Positions 1 through 6,953 are shown, counted from the stretch's first letter. The stretch: DNA of 9,102 nucleotides from DATHVR01 sp035461175 (GCA_035461175.1 DATHVR010000095.1:1-9102), one strand, 5' to 3'. Translations and numbers: made by a program. Notes: generated by a model not told the origin, from the sequence alone.

Positions 1-2153
1 TGGAGGCCGGTGGTCGGCTCGTCGAGAACGTAGATGCCTCCCTTCTCGCCCATGTGGGTGGCCAGCTTGAGCCGTTGTCGCTCGCCTCCCGACAGGGTCG
101 TGAGCGGCTGGCCGACGGCCAGGTAGCCGAGGCCGACATCGACCAGGCGCTGCAGGATCTTGTGGGCGGCCGGGATCCGGGCCTCGCCGTCAGCGAAGAA
201 CTTCTCGGCCTCCTCCACCGGCATCTCCAGCACCTCGGCGATGTTGCGGCCGCCCAGGGTGTATGTGAGCACCTCGGCCTGGAAGCGCCGCCCCTCACAC
301 TCCTCGCAGGGGGTGGCAATCGTCTCCATGATCCCGAGGTCGGTGTACACGACCCCGGCACCCTTGCAGGTGGGGCAGGCACCCTCGGAGTTGGGGCTGA
401 ACATCGCCGGCTTGGTGTCGTTGGCCTTGGCGAAAGCCTTGCGGATCGGGTCCAGCAGGCCGGTGTAGGTGGCCGGATTGCTGCGCCGTGAGCCCCGGAT
501 CGCACCCTGATCGATCGCAACGACCCCTTCCTGGTTTGCCACCCATCCTTCGATGAGCGAGCTCTTGCCGGAGCCCGCCACGCCGGTGACGACCACCAGG
601 ACCCCCAGGGGGATGTCGACGTCGACGGACTTGAGGTTGTTGGTGTCGGCTCCGCGGATCTCAAGGGACCCCGACGGCGTCCGCACTTCCTCTCTGAGGG
701 TGGCGCGGTAGTCAAGGTGGCGGCCGGTGAGGGTGTCACTCTTCTGGAGCCCCTCGACGGTGCCTTCGAAACAGACGCTCCCTCCTCCCGTGCCGGCACC
801 GGGACCGAGATCGACGACGTGGTCGGCGATGGCGATCGTCTCCGGCTCGTGCTCGACCACCAGCACCGTGTTGCCCTGGTCCCGCAGCCGCCCGAGCAGG
901 TCGTTCATGCTCTGGACGTCGTGGGGATGGAGACCGATGGTGGGTTCGTCGAACACGTAGGTGACGTCGGTGAGCGCGGAGCCCAGATGGCGGATCATCT
1001 TCGTCCGCTGCGCCTCGCCACCCGACAGCGTGCCGGAAGGGCGGTCGAGCGACAGGTAACCCAGCCCGATCTCCACGAACGAGTCGAGCGTGTGCTGGAG
1101 CTTGGCCAGAAGCGGCGCCACCCCGGGCTCGTCGATGCTGCGGAGCCACTCCGCCAGGTCGTCGATCTGTTTGGCGCACACCTCGGCGATGTTGAGGCCC
1201 GCCACCTTCGAGGAGCGGGCCGCTTCGTTGAGCCGGGTTCCGCCGCAATCGGGGCACGTGATGTAGGTGACGGCGCGGTCGACGAAATCCCGGATGTGGG
1301 GCTGCATCGCCTCGCGGTCCTTGGACAGGAAGGACGAGCGAATGCGCGGGACCAGGCCCTCGTAGGTGAGGTTGGCGCCGCCCACCTTCACCTTGGTGGC
1401 CTCCCGGTGGAGGAAGTCGTGCAGTTCGGTCTCGGTGTAGTCGCGGACCGGCTTGTCGGGGTCGAGATAACCGGACTCGGCGAAGAATTTGACCGACCAG
1501 CCCCCCGCCTTGTAGCCGGGGACGGTGATGGCGCCTTTGTTGAGCGACTTGCTCTCATCGTAGAGCTGGGTCACGTCGATGTCGTTCACGGTCCCCATGC
1601 CCTCACAGCGGGGGCACATCCCTCCCAGATACATGACGTTGCGAGCCACCTTGCGCTCGCCGGTGTCGGACGTGATCACTCCGCTTGCCTTGCGGGTGGG
1701 AATGTTGAACGAGAAGGCGGTGGCGGGACCGATGTGAGGCTCGCCGATGCGGCTGAAGAGGATGCGCAGCATGGCGTTGGCATCGGTGGCGGTCCCGACC
1801 GTGGAACGGACGTTGGCGCCCATCGGCTCCTGGTCGACGATGATCGCCGTGGTGAGACCCTCGAGCACGTCGACCTCGGGACGGGCCAGCGTGGGCATGA
1901 AGCCCTGCAGGAAGGCACTGTACGTCTCGTTGATCAGCCGCTGGGACTCGGCGGCGATGGTGTCGAAGACTAGCGAGCTCTTGCCCGACCCGGAGACTCC
2001 GGTGAACACCGTCAGCCTCCGCTTGGGGATCTCGACCGTGATGTCCTTGAGGTTGTTCTCTCGTGCCCCCTGGACCCGGATCAGGTCGTGGCCGTCCGCC
2101 GGGTGAAGGTCTCCGCTCATCCTCTCCGAATCCGACTGCTGCTTCTGTGTCAT
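1..2153 (-). CDS. UvrA-like ABC ATPase lacking the UvrB-binding domain (3' end outside window)
   Basis: About 717 codons are visible; the C-terminus, including the second H-loop, lies beyond the left edge. The layout is that of UvrA with two ABC ATPase halves. Half one has Walker A GVSGSGKS (residues 52-59), signature LSGGE (376-380) and Walker B FDEP (401-404). Half two has Walker A GVAGSGKS (524-531), a complete zinc finger with C593, C596, C616 and C619, LSGGE (687-691) and LDEP (710-713). In canonical UvrA about 120 residues or more, holding the UvrB-binding domain, separate the GEPH motif from the first CPxC-G block. Here GEPH (137-140) is followed by CPRCEG (180-185) after about 40 residues, and zinc finger 1 keeps only one CxxC pair. 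This matches UvrA-like proteins linked to resistance to DNA-binding drugs (DrrC type), not the repair enzyme. The ATG at 2153 has GGAG eight bases upstream; the ATG at 2120 has its SD too close. It follows the VOC gene by 27 bases. The substrate cannot be told. Confidence 0.93.
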   Translation of the reverse strand, partial: MTQKQQSDSERMSGDLHPADGHDLIRVQGARENNLKDITVEIPKRRLTVFTGVSGSGKSSLVFDTIAAESQRLINETYSAFLQGFMPTLARPEVDVLEGLTTAIIVDQEPMGANVRSTVGTATDANAMLRILFSRIGEPHIGPATAFSFNIPTRKASGVITSDTGERKVARNVMYLGGMCPRCEGMGTVNDIDVTQLYDESKSLNKGAITVPGYKAGGWSVKFFAESGYLDPDKPVRDYTETELHDFLHREATKVKVGGANLTYEGLVPRIRSSFLSKDREAMQPHIRDFVDRAVTYITCPDCGGTRLNEAARSSKVAGLNIAEVCAKQIDDLAEWLRSIDEPGVAPLLAKLQHTLDSFVEIGLGYLSLDRPSGTLSGGEAQRTKMIRHLGSALTDVTYVFDEPTIGLHPHDVQSMNDLLGRLRDQGNTVLVVEHEPETIAIADHVVDLGPGAGTGGGSVCFEGTVEGLQKSDTLTGRHLDYRATLREEVRTPSGSLEIRGADTNNLKSVDVDIPLGVLVVVTGVAGSGKSSLIEGWVANQEGVVAIDQGAIRGSRRSNPATYTGLLDPIRKAFAKANDTKPAMFSPNSEGACPTCKGAGVVYTDLGIMETIATPCEECEGRRFQAEVLTYTLGGRNIAEVLEMPVEEAEKFFADGEARIPAAHKILQRLVDVGLGYLAVGQPLTTLSGGERQRLKLATHMGEKGGIYVLDEPTTGL

Positions 2154-2180
2154 CGATATCGCTCCGGACCCGAGGGGGCT

Positions 2181-2591
2181 TCAGCCGATCTCCATGATCC
2201 GGATCATGTTCCCGGCCGGGTCGCGGACCGCGCAGTCCCGCACGCCGTAGGGCTGATCGGTCGGCTCCTGGACCACCTCGCCGTTGCTGGCCTCCAGTTT
2301 CTCGAAGACCTCGTCGAGATTGGGGCTCGACAGGTTGATGCTGGCGTATGTGCCCTTGGCCATCATCTCGGCAACAGTGCGCTGCTCTTCCTCGGTGAGC
2401 CCGGGAGTGGCCGCCGGGGGATACAGCACGATCGACGTGCCCGGTTGGCCCGGAGGTCCCACCGTGATCCAGTGCATTCCGCCGTACTCGACGTCGTTGC
2501 GGACGTCGAATCCGAGACCGTCGCGGTAGAACGCCAGGGTCGCCTCGGGGTCGTCGTGGGGGAGCATGGCCTGATAGATGTTGATATCCAT
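2181..2591 (-). CDS. VOC family protein (glyoxalase/bleomycin-resistance fold)
   Basis: This is a 136-residue protein of the vicinal oxygen chelate superfamily, the usual length for a single-chain protein with two beta-alpha-beta-beta-beta modules. Module one runs from INIYQAMLPHDDPEATLAFY through GLGFDVRNDVEYGGMHW to SIVLYPP. Module two starts at YASINLSSPNLDEVFEKLE and ends in the typical YGVRDCAVRDPAGNMIRI strand pair. Such proteins may be metal-dependent enzymes or may simply bind and sequester drugs; the sequence does not decide. The ATG at 2591 is chosen because AAGGTGG lies five to six bases upstream. A GTG at 2600 in the same frame sits inside that SD and is unlikely. The gene starts 10 bases after the AraC-type gene ends, and its SD nearly abuts that stop codon, so the two are probably translated from one mRNA. 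The UvrA-like gene follows. Confidence 0.93.
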   Translation of the reverse strand: MDINIYQAMLPHDDPEATLAFYRDGLGFDVRNDVEYGGMHWITVGPPGQPGTSIVLYPPAATPGLTEEEQRTVAEMMAKGTYASINLSSPNLDEVFEKLEASNGEVVQEPTDQPYGVRDCAVRDPAGNMIRIMEIG

Positions 2592-2601
2592 GGCGGCCAC
2601 C

Positions 2602-3063
2602 TTATTGGCGGGCGGGCGGAGTCGCTTCTCGATTCCTGATCGGTCTGGTCACCTGTTTGACGACACAGGGTGCGATCCCGGCCATGTCCCCGGTCGCCTG
2701 TTCCCGATAGACGCTGGGAGGCACCCCGACCAGTTCGGAGAAGCGGGTGCTGAAGGTCCCCAGCGAGGAAAAGCCCACCGCGAAGCAGATCTCGGTGACG
2801 GACATATCCCCTTTTCGCAGCAGCGCCATCGCTCGCTCGATCCGCCGTGTCATCAGATAGGAGTAGGGCGATTCGCCGTAAGCCGCCTTGAACTGGCGAC
2901 TGAGGTGCCCGGCCGACATATGAGCCCCCCGTGCCAACTCCTCTACGTTCAGCGGCTGGGCATACTCACGGTCGATGCGGTCCCGCACCCGCCGCAGCCA
3001 GGCCAGATCATTCAGTCGCTCGGCCGGCGCTTTCGTAGTCACGGCGAGATCGTCCCACGACAC
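2602..3063 (-). CDS. Small AraC-family transcriptional regulator (DNA-binding domain only)
   Basis: A protein of about 153 residues consisting almost entirely of the AraC/XylS DNA-binding domain. The first helix-turn-helix spans about residues 40-60 (LNVEELARGAHMSAGHLSRQF). A linker helix with SPYSYLMTRRIERAMALL follows, and the second helix-turn-helix spans about 88-110 (SVTEICFAVGFSSLGTFSTRF) with the family's GVPPSVYR ending. There is no N-terminal cupin or other ligand-binding domain, so any inducer sensing would need another protein or the short tails. The start is uncertain. GTG at 3063 has AAGG six bases upstream and is preferred; TTG at 3078 and GTG at 3042 are in frame. Stop is TAA. 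It lies upstream of the VOC and UvrA-like genes, apparently in one unit, and probably regulates them (inference from position). Confidence 0.92.
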   Translation of the reverse strand: MSWDDLAVTTKAPAERLNDLAWLRRVRDRIDREYAQPLNVEELARGAHMSAGHLSRQFKAAYGESPYSYLMTRRIERAMALLRKGDMSVTEICFAVGFSSLGTFSTRFSELVGVPPSVYREQATGDMAGIAPCVVKQVTRPIRNREATPPARQ

Positions 3064-3111
3064 TCCGACCCTTGCCAACCCCGCCCACCCCCCAACCGTC
3101 CTTTCGTCGTC

Positions 3112-4188
3112 TCAGTCGTGGATCGGGTCGGGCTGGACACCGATCTCGGTGGCTTTGATCGCCACCCACACCTCCCGCCCTTCTGTCAGCGCAAGTTCCG
3201 CTCGGGCCGACTCGGTCAGTTCCACGGTGAGTGGCAACGGCGAGCCGGTTCGCAGCCGGACCCGGGCTCCCAGGAGTTCGACCCGCTCGATGGGCGTCAG
3301 CCAGGTGTTGCGGGGGCTGCCTTCCGGCCGACGGGCGTGGACCGAGACGGCGGTGGGATGGATGGTGACGAGAACGGGACCCTCCACCTCCTCGTCGGCA
3401 ATGCGCAAGGTGTGGTCGCCGGCAACGACCTGGCCCGAATCGGCGGTGCCGGCGATCAAGTTGGCCCCGGCCAGGTCGGCCACGTAGGGAGTCCGGGGTC
3501 GCAGCCGAATGTCGTCGGCCGACCCGTGCTGGGTCACGGCACCTTTCTCGATGACGTGAATCTCGTCGGCGAGCAGGAACGCCTCCACGGGGTCGTGGGT
3601 GATGAGCAAACGAGGCCCGGTGAATCCCGCCAGATGCTCGGCGAGGGTGTGGCGCAGTTCGGTGCGGGTGGTCACATCCAGCGCCGCCAGCGGCTCGTCC
3701 AGCAGCAGCAGGTCGGGCTCGGAGGCGAGGGCGCGGGCCAGCGCCACCCGCTGGGCCTGGCCGCCCGACAGGTCCCCGGGCCGGGCAGACTCGAGCGCCT
3801 CCAGCCCCAGCCTCGCCAGCCACTCACGGGCCCGGTTGTGAGCCTGGTCCCGGGTCATCCGGCGGCTGCGCAGCCCGAAGGCCACGTTCTCGAGGACGGT
3901 CGAGTGCGGGAACAGCAGGTAGTCCTGGAACACTACTCCCACCATGCGCTCGTCGGCGGGAACGAAGACATCTTGCTCGGGGTCGTCCAGGACCACCCCG
4001 TTCAGCGAGACCCGGCCGGAGTCGATGGGCACCAGCCCGGCGATGGCGGCCACTGCCGTGGATTTGCCCGCCCCGTTGGGACCGAGCAGGGCGACCGTGG
4101 TGCCGGGAGCGATGGCCATGGCCAGGGCGAGCCGGAATCGCTCGGACCGCTCCACGGTCATCTCGAGGTGCAGGCCCATGGAGATCAC
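3112..4188 (-). CDS. modC: Molybdate ABC transporter ATP-binding protein ModC
   Basis: This 358-residue cytoplasmic ATPase energises the molybdate importer. Visible motifs are Walker A GPNGAGKS (36-43), Q-loop Q88, signature LSGGQ (140-144), Walker B LLLLDE (160-165), D-loop LAALD (167-171) and H-loop H198. The last 65 or so residues (about 290-355) form a TOBE/Mop-like small-molecule domain, with PIERVELLGARVRLRT and the EVWVAIKATEIGV ending. That domain separates ModC from plain ABC ATPases and binds oxyanion in the family. The start is placed at GTG 4188, which overlaps the modB stop as GTGA, a common translational-coupling arrangement. GTG 4200 and ATG 4179 are alternatives in frame. The gene is third in modA-modB-modC and is followed by the AraC-type regulator with only a short gap. 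Tungstate is the main alternative substrate. Confidence 0.95.
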   Translation of the reverse strand: MISMGLHLEMTVERSERFRLALAMAIAPGTTVALLGPNGAGKSTAVAAIAGLVPIDSGRVSLNGVVLDDPEQDVFVPADERMVGVVFQDYLLFPHSTVLENVAFGLRSRRMTRDQAHNRAREWLARLGLEALESARPGDLSGGQAQRVALARALASEPDLLLLDEPLAALDVTTRTELRHTLAEHLAGFTGPRLLITHDPVEAFLLADEIHVIEKGAVTQHGSADDIRLRPRTPYVADLAGANLIAGTADSGQVVAGDHTLRIADEEVEGPVLVTIHPTAVSVHARRPEGSPRNTWLTPIERVELLGARVRLRTGSPLPLTVELTESARAELALTEGREVWVAIKATEIGVQPDPIHD

Positions 4189-4994
4189 AGCGCCCGCCAC
4201 CAGCGATCCCGAAGTGCGATCAACACCACCAGCGAGACCACAACCATCACCAGGCTGATGGCCACCGCCGTGTCGCGCTCACTCTCCAGGGCGACGAACA
4301 CCGCCAGCGGCAGGGTCTGGGTGCGGCCCTGGAGGTTGCCGGCGAAGGTGATGGTGGCTCCGAACTCACCGAAGGCCCGGGCCCAGGTGAGGACCGCACC
4401 GGAGACGATCGAGGGCGCCACCATCGGTAGGGTCACCCTTCGCAGCACGGTCCACCGCCCCGCCCCCAGCGTGGCCGCCGCCCCCTCGTAGCGCGCGTCC
4501 AGGTTGCGGAGGGCGCCCTCGACGGTGATCACGAGGAAGGGCATGGCGACGAAGGTCGTGGCCACGATCACCCCCCACGTCGAGAAAGGGAGGATGAGAC
4601 CGGTGAGTTCGGCGATCGGCCTTCCGACCAGGCCCCGGCGGCCAAGAGCGAAGAGCAGCGCCGCCCCGCCGACCACGGGCGGCAACACCAGCGGCAGGGT
4701 CACTATCGCCCGCACCAACGCCCGGCCCGGAAAGTTGGCCCGCGCCAGCAACCACGCCAGCGGGATCCCCAACACGAGAGAGATCGCCGTGGCCGAGACC
4801 GACGCCACCAGCGACAACCAGAGGGCGTCGGTGACGACGTCGCTGGCCAGCAGGCGGGGCAACTCGGCCCACTTCACCCGGCCCAACAATCCGACGAAGG
4901 GCAATAGGAAGAACAACACCGCCAGGCCCCCGAGGAGAACCAGGACCGCCGGCGGCCGCCTCGACGTGGTCCGACGCCCCGCATTCCCGCTCAC
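4185..4994 (-). CDS. modB: Molybdate ABC transporter permease ModB
   Basis: A 269-residue inner-membrane permease of the ModB/CysT type. A basic N-terminus (SGNAGRRTTSRR) precedes the first membrane helix at about residues 16-38. Further hydrophobic segments fall at about 57-84, 94-117, 132-158, 193-212 and 243-262. The EAA-type coupling loop that docks on ModC is visible as YEGAAATLGAGRW near 169-181, followed by RRVTLPMVAPSI. The AFGEFGATITFAGN stretch near 208-221 is characteristic of molybdate and related oxyanion permeases. Start is GTG at 4994, which overlaps the modA stop as GTGA; the stop at 4185 overlaps the preferred modC start in the same way. The three genes therefore appear translationally coupled. 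Length and order match standard modABC operons. Confidence 0.96.
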   Translation of the reverse strand: MSGNAGRRTTSRRPPAVLVLLGGLAVLFFLLPFVGLLGRVKWAELPRLLASDVVTDALWLSLVASVSATAISLVLGIPLAWLLARANFPGRALVRAIVTLPLVLPPVVGGAALLFALGRRGLVGRPIAELTGLILPFSTWGVIVATTFVAMPFLVITVEGALRNLDARYEGAAATLGAGRWTVLRRVTLPMVAPSIVSGAVLTWARAFGEFGATITFAGNLQGRTQTLPLAVFVALESERDTAVAISLVMVVVSLVVLIALRDRWWRAL

Positions 4995-5770
4995 GGCGCC
5001 TCGAATCCGAATCCGGCCAGGATCGTCTGCCCATGCTCGGAACGCACGAACTCGACGAAGGCGACGGCCACCCCGGGATTGGGGGCGGTCGACAGCACGG
5101 CGATCGGGTAGTCGGCCACGACGTTGTCCTCCACCGGGATCTCAACGCCATCCACCCCACTCCCACCGGAGGCGAGGTCGGTGAAGTAGGCGATGCCGGC
5201 GTCGAGCTCGTCCGCCTCGAGCTTGGTGAGCAGCGCCCGCACATCCGGCTCGTTGGTGTCGATGGCTGGTGTGATCCCGGCCCGGGCAAGCGCCTCGCGG
5301 GCCAAGGCCCCACACGGGACCGCCTCGGCACAGAGCCCGATCACCAGATCGTCACGGCCGAAGTCGTCCAGACCGGTGATTCCGGCGGGATTGCCGGCCG
5401 GAACGGCGATGGCGAGACGGTTCCTGGCAAATACGAACCACTCACCAACCTCACCGGCCCCGGCCACCTGTTCCATGTTCTCGGGGTTGGCGGAGGCGAA
5501 CACGTCTACCGGGGCTCCCTCCAGGATCTGTTCTCGCAATCCCGAACTCGGTCCGAGGTTCAGCATCACCTCCACCCCCGGGTGGGACGCTTCGAACTCG
5601 GCTGCCACCTCGGCGAAGGCGTCGGTCAACGAGGCCGCCGCCGAGACCAGGACTTCCCCGGTCACTTCTGAGACCGTAGGGGGACTGGATACGTCTCCCG
5701 GAGACCTCGTGGTACCGGTACAAGCCGCAGCCATCACCAATACTGCCGCCACGGCCCACCACCTTCCCAT
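4991..5770 (-). CDS. modA: Molybdate-binding lipoprotein ModA
   Basis: A 259-residue extracytoplasmic binding protein that delivers molybdate to ModB/ModC. The N-terminus MGRWWAVAAVLVMAAAC is a short lipoprotein signal, with a lipobox-like AAAC and the lipidated cysteine at residue 17, then a Ser/Thr/Pro-rich linker to about 37. The mature domain begins VLVSAAASLTDAF. Oxyanion-contact regions of the family are visible at AASL (45-48) and PSSGL (74-78), followed by GAPVDVFASAN. Later come IGLCAEAVPCG and DAGIAYFTD, both typical of ModA. ATG 5770 is chosen because GGAG lies eight bases upstream and the signal peptide starts there. An in-frame extension to 5908 would run through the divergent PadR gene and bury the signal peptide. 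It is the first gene of the mod operon, facing a PadR regulator across a dyad-containing gap. Confidence 0.95.
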   Translation of the reverse strand: MGRWWAVAAVLVMAAACTGTTRSPGDVSSPPTVSEVTGEVLVSAAASLTDAFAEVAAEFEASHPGVEVMLNLGPSSGLREQILEGAPVDVFASANPENMEQVAGAGEVGEWFVFARNRLAIAVPAGNPAGITGLDDFGRDDLVIGLCAEAVPCGALAREALARAGITPAIDTNEPDVRALLTKLEADELDAGIAYFTDLASGGSGVDGVEIPVEDNVVADYPIAVLSTAPNPGVAVAFVEFVRSEHGQTILAGFGFEAP

Positions 5771-5788
5771 CGATCCGGCTCCAGTACT

Positions 5789-5819
5789 CTCGTTGTGACT
5801 ATCTTGGAGTCGCAGCGAG
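5789..5819. promoter_or_regulatory. 12-bp dyad between modA and the PadR gene, candidate operator
   Basis: The arms are CTCGTTGTGACT (5789-5800) and AGTCGCAGCGAG (5808-5819), separated by seven bases. Ten of 12 positions are complementary, and both mismatches would be G-U pairs in plus-strand RNA. The dyad lies 19 bases upstream of the modA ATG and four bases before the PadR ATG at 5823. On the minus strand a weak -35/-10 pair (TTGCGG at 5847-5842, 18 bases, TATTCT at 5823-5818) would place the modA promoter against it. The likely role is a PadR-binding operator controlling both directions. The sequence is not a good match to the AT-rich E. coli ModE site. Confidence 0.45.
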
Positions 5820-5822
5820 AAT

Positions 5823-6380
5823 ATGTCTCCCCCTGAGAACACCGCAACCCGGTCACGAGAAATGAGCGCGGCAGTTCCCTCCACCACCGAGTACGCCGTT
5901 CTCGGCATCCTTGCCGCCGGCCCCAGTCACGGCTTCGCCATTTCGAAACAGCTCGCCACCGGTTCCCAACTCGGACGGGTCCTCACGGTGCGTCGACCCC
6001 TCGTCTATCGCGCCCTTGATCGCCTCGCCGAAACCGGGTACGTCCAGCCGGTCACGACGGAGAAGGGAGACGCCGGACCCAACCGGGTGATCCTGTCCGT
6101 CACCCCTGCCGGCAGACGGCGCCTCAACCGATGGCTGGTCGAACCGGTCGAGCACGTCCGTGACCTACGGATCGAGTTCCTGCTCAAGCTGACACTGCTC
6201 GAACGACTCAACCGCTCGCCCAAGAAGCTGATCAACAGCCAGCGGACCGCCCTCGAGGCCACCCTCACCGCCCTCGACGACCCCCAGGTCGACCCGGCCG
6301 ACCATGTCGAACTGTGGCGGCGCCACAACGCCGCCGCCGCCTCCACCTACCTGGAAGAGTTGGCCCGCCTCCACCCCTGA
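5823..6380 (+). CDS. PadR-family transcriptional regulator
   Basis: A 185-residue PadR-type winged-helix regulator. The DNA-binding half starts at TTEYAVLGILAAGPSHGFAI (21-40). It continues through the recognition region RRPLVYRALDRLAETGYV (57-74) and the wing to about residue 100, including VILSVTPAGRRRLNRWL. The C-terminal half, about 105-185, is predicted helical and would make the dimerisation bundle. ATG 5823 is used, with GGAG 13 bases upstream, which is distant. ATG 5862 (172 residues) is an alternative and still contains the whole domain. It is divergent from modA with only about 50 bases between starts, which makes modABC the natural candidate target. PadR proteins usually repress and respond to small ligands, so molybdate or a molybdenum-linked metabolite is possible but not shown. 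Confidence 0.92.
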   Translation: MSPPENTATRSREMSAAVPSTTEYAVLGILAAGPSHGFAISKQLATGSQLGRVLTVRRPLVYRALDRLAETGYVQPVTTEKGDAGPNRVILSVTPAGRRRLNRWLVEPVEHVRDLRIEFLLKLTLLERLNRSPKKLINSQRTALEATLTALDDPQVDPADHVELWRRHNAAAASTYLEELARLHP

Positions 6381-6414
6381 GCCCGGGGCAGGACGAGACC
6401 GACGCCGCCAGACT

Positions 6415-6823
6415 TCAGATGTGCCCTAACCCCTCCTTCAATTGCCGGTACCAGGCCGGCATCGAGAACTCTTCCGCCCGGTAGCCCGGCCGGTAGGCCT
6501 TTATGTCGGGGATGGGCGTGCCGTCGAAGCAATCGAGTCCCCTCACCTCTAGCCGCCTCCCGTCCCTCCCCACGAACTCGACCAGCGTGAGTCCGATTGG
6601 ATTCGGCCGGGTCGGCGAGTCCAGAGCGAATACCCCGAGGAGGGGGAGATCCTCCAGCGGGAAACCCCGGCGGATCAGGCGACGCGGCCGCACCTGCAGC
6701 GGGCCGACCAAGGAACTCTTCGAAGACCTCCAGCACCCCCTCGATGTCCCGCTCTTCCGCGCGCACATCGGTGTCGGTGGCGTCGGTTCGCACCACGCCG
6801 ATCGGTGTGAGGCTGATCTGCAT
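6415..6823 (-). pseudogene. Broken TrmO/TsaA-family gene (frameshift plus core deletion)
   Basis: The intact family methylates N6-threonylcarbamoyladenosine 37 in certain tRNAs, using S-adenosylmethionine. The start is clear: ATG 6823 with GGAGG about four bases upstream, encoding MQISLTPIGVVRTDATDTDV and continuing to VFEEF near 6715. The rest of the family pattern continues in a different frame from about 6710. It runs PLQVRPRR, GVFALDSPTRPNPIGLTLVE, LEVRGLDCFDGTPIPDIKAY and PGYRAEEF, to a TGA at 6415. Besides the frame change, the conserved middle block (GLxGIxxFSHxxVLxxxH, about 20-30 residues in relatives) is missing from every frame between the two parts. A sequencing slip alone would not remove it, so a deletion whose length is not a multiple of three is the simplest reading. 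The two flanks are otherwise well preserved, suggesting recent decay. It converges on the PadR gene, 34 bases away. Confidence 0.78.
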
Positions 6824-6917
6824 CGGTCCTCCAGGGACGATTCGGGCACGCAGCACCGACGATACGAGGCCGGGGGCCGGGAGACGGTGTCGCACGAACA
6901 GCCCCGGCGGGACCACA

Positions 6918-6935
6918 ACCGGGGAGAGCCCCGGT
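6918..6935 (-). terminator. Strong GC hairpin downstream of the cytochrome b561 gene
   Basis: A perfect 7-bp stem ACCGGGG/CCCCGGT with a four-base loop starts 18 bases past the cytochrome b561 stop codon in the direction of transcription. No U-run follows, so this would be a U-less GC hairpin of the kind proposed in actinobacteria. A third copy of the stem (CCCCGG at 6902-6907) can pair with the middle arm instead. Confidence 0.4.
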
Positions 6936-6953
6936 CCAGTGACCCAGGCGGCT

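Noticed and set aside
717..1973. A 418-codon open frame on the plus strand.
   Set aside because: It lies fully antisense to the UvrA-like gene, whose motifs are unmistakable. Its product has no recognisable domain and reflects GC-rich codon bias on the opposite strand.
2578..4491. A 637-codon open frame on the plus strand spanning the AraC and modC genes.
   Set aside because: It is antisense to several genes with clear family motifs. The product is rich in Gly, Pro, Gln and His with no domain, so it is a GC-driven shadow.
5789..5819. A ModE binding site between modA and the PadR gene.
   Set aside because: The outer TCGTT resembles the start of the E. coli site, but the TATATA cores are absent and the spacing differs. 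No ModE-type gene is in the window.
5771..5908. An upstream extension of modA to 5908.
   Set aside because: It would place 46 non-signal residues ahead of a good lipoprotein signal and overlap the PadR coding start. ATG 5770 has its own SD.
6695..6720. Programmed ribosomal frameshift joining the two halves of the TrmO-like gene.
   Set aside because: No slippery heptamer or downstream structure is evident. A frameshift would not restore the missing FSH-containing core either.
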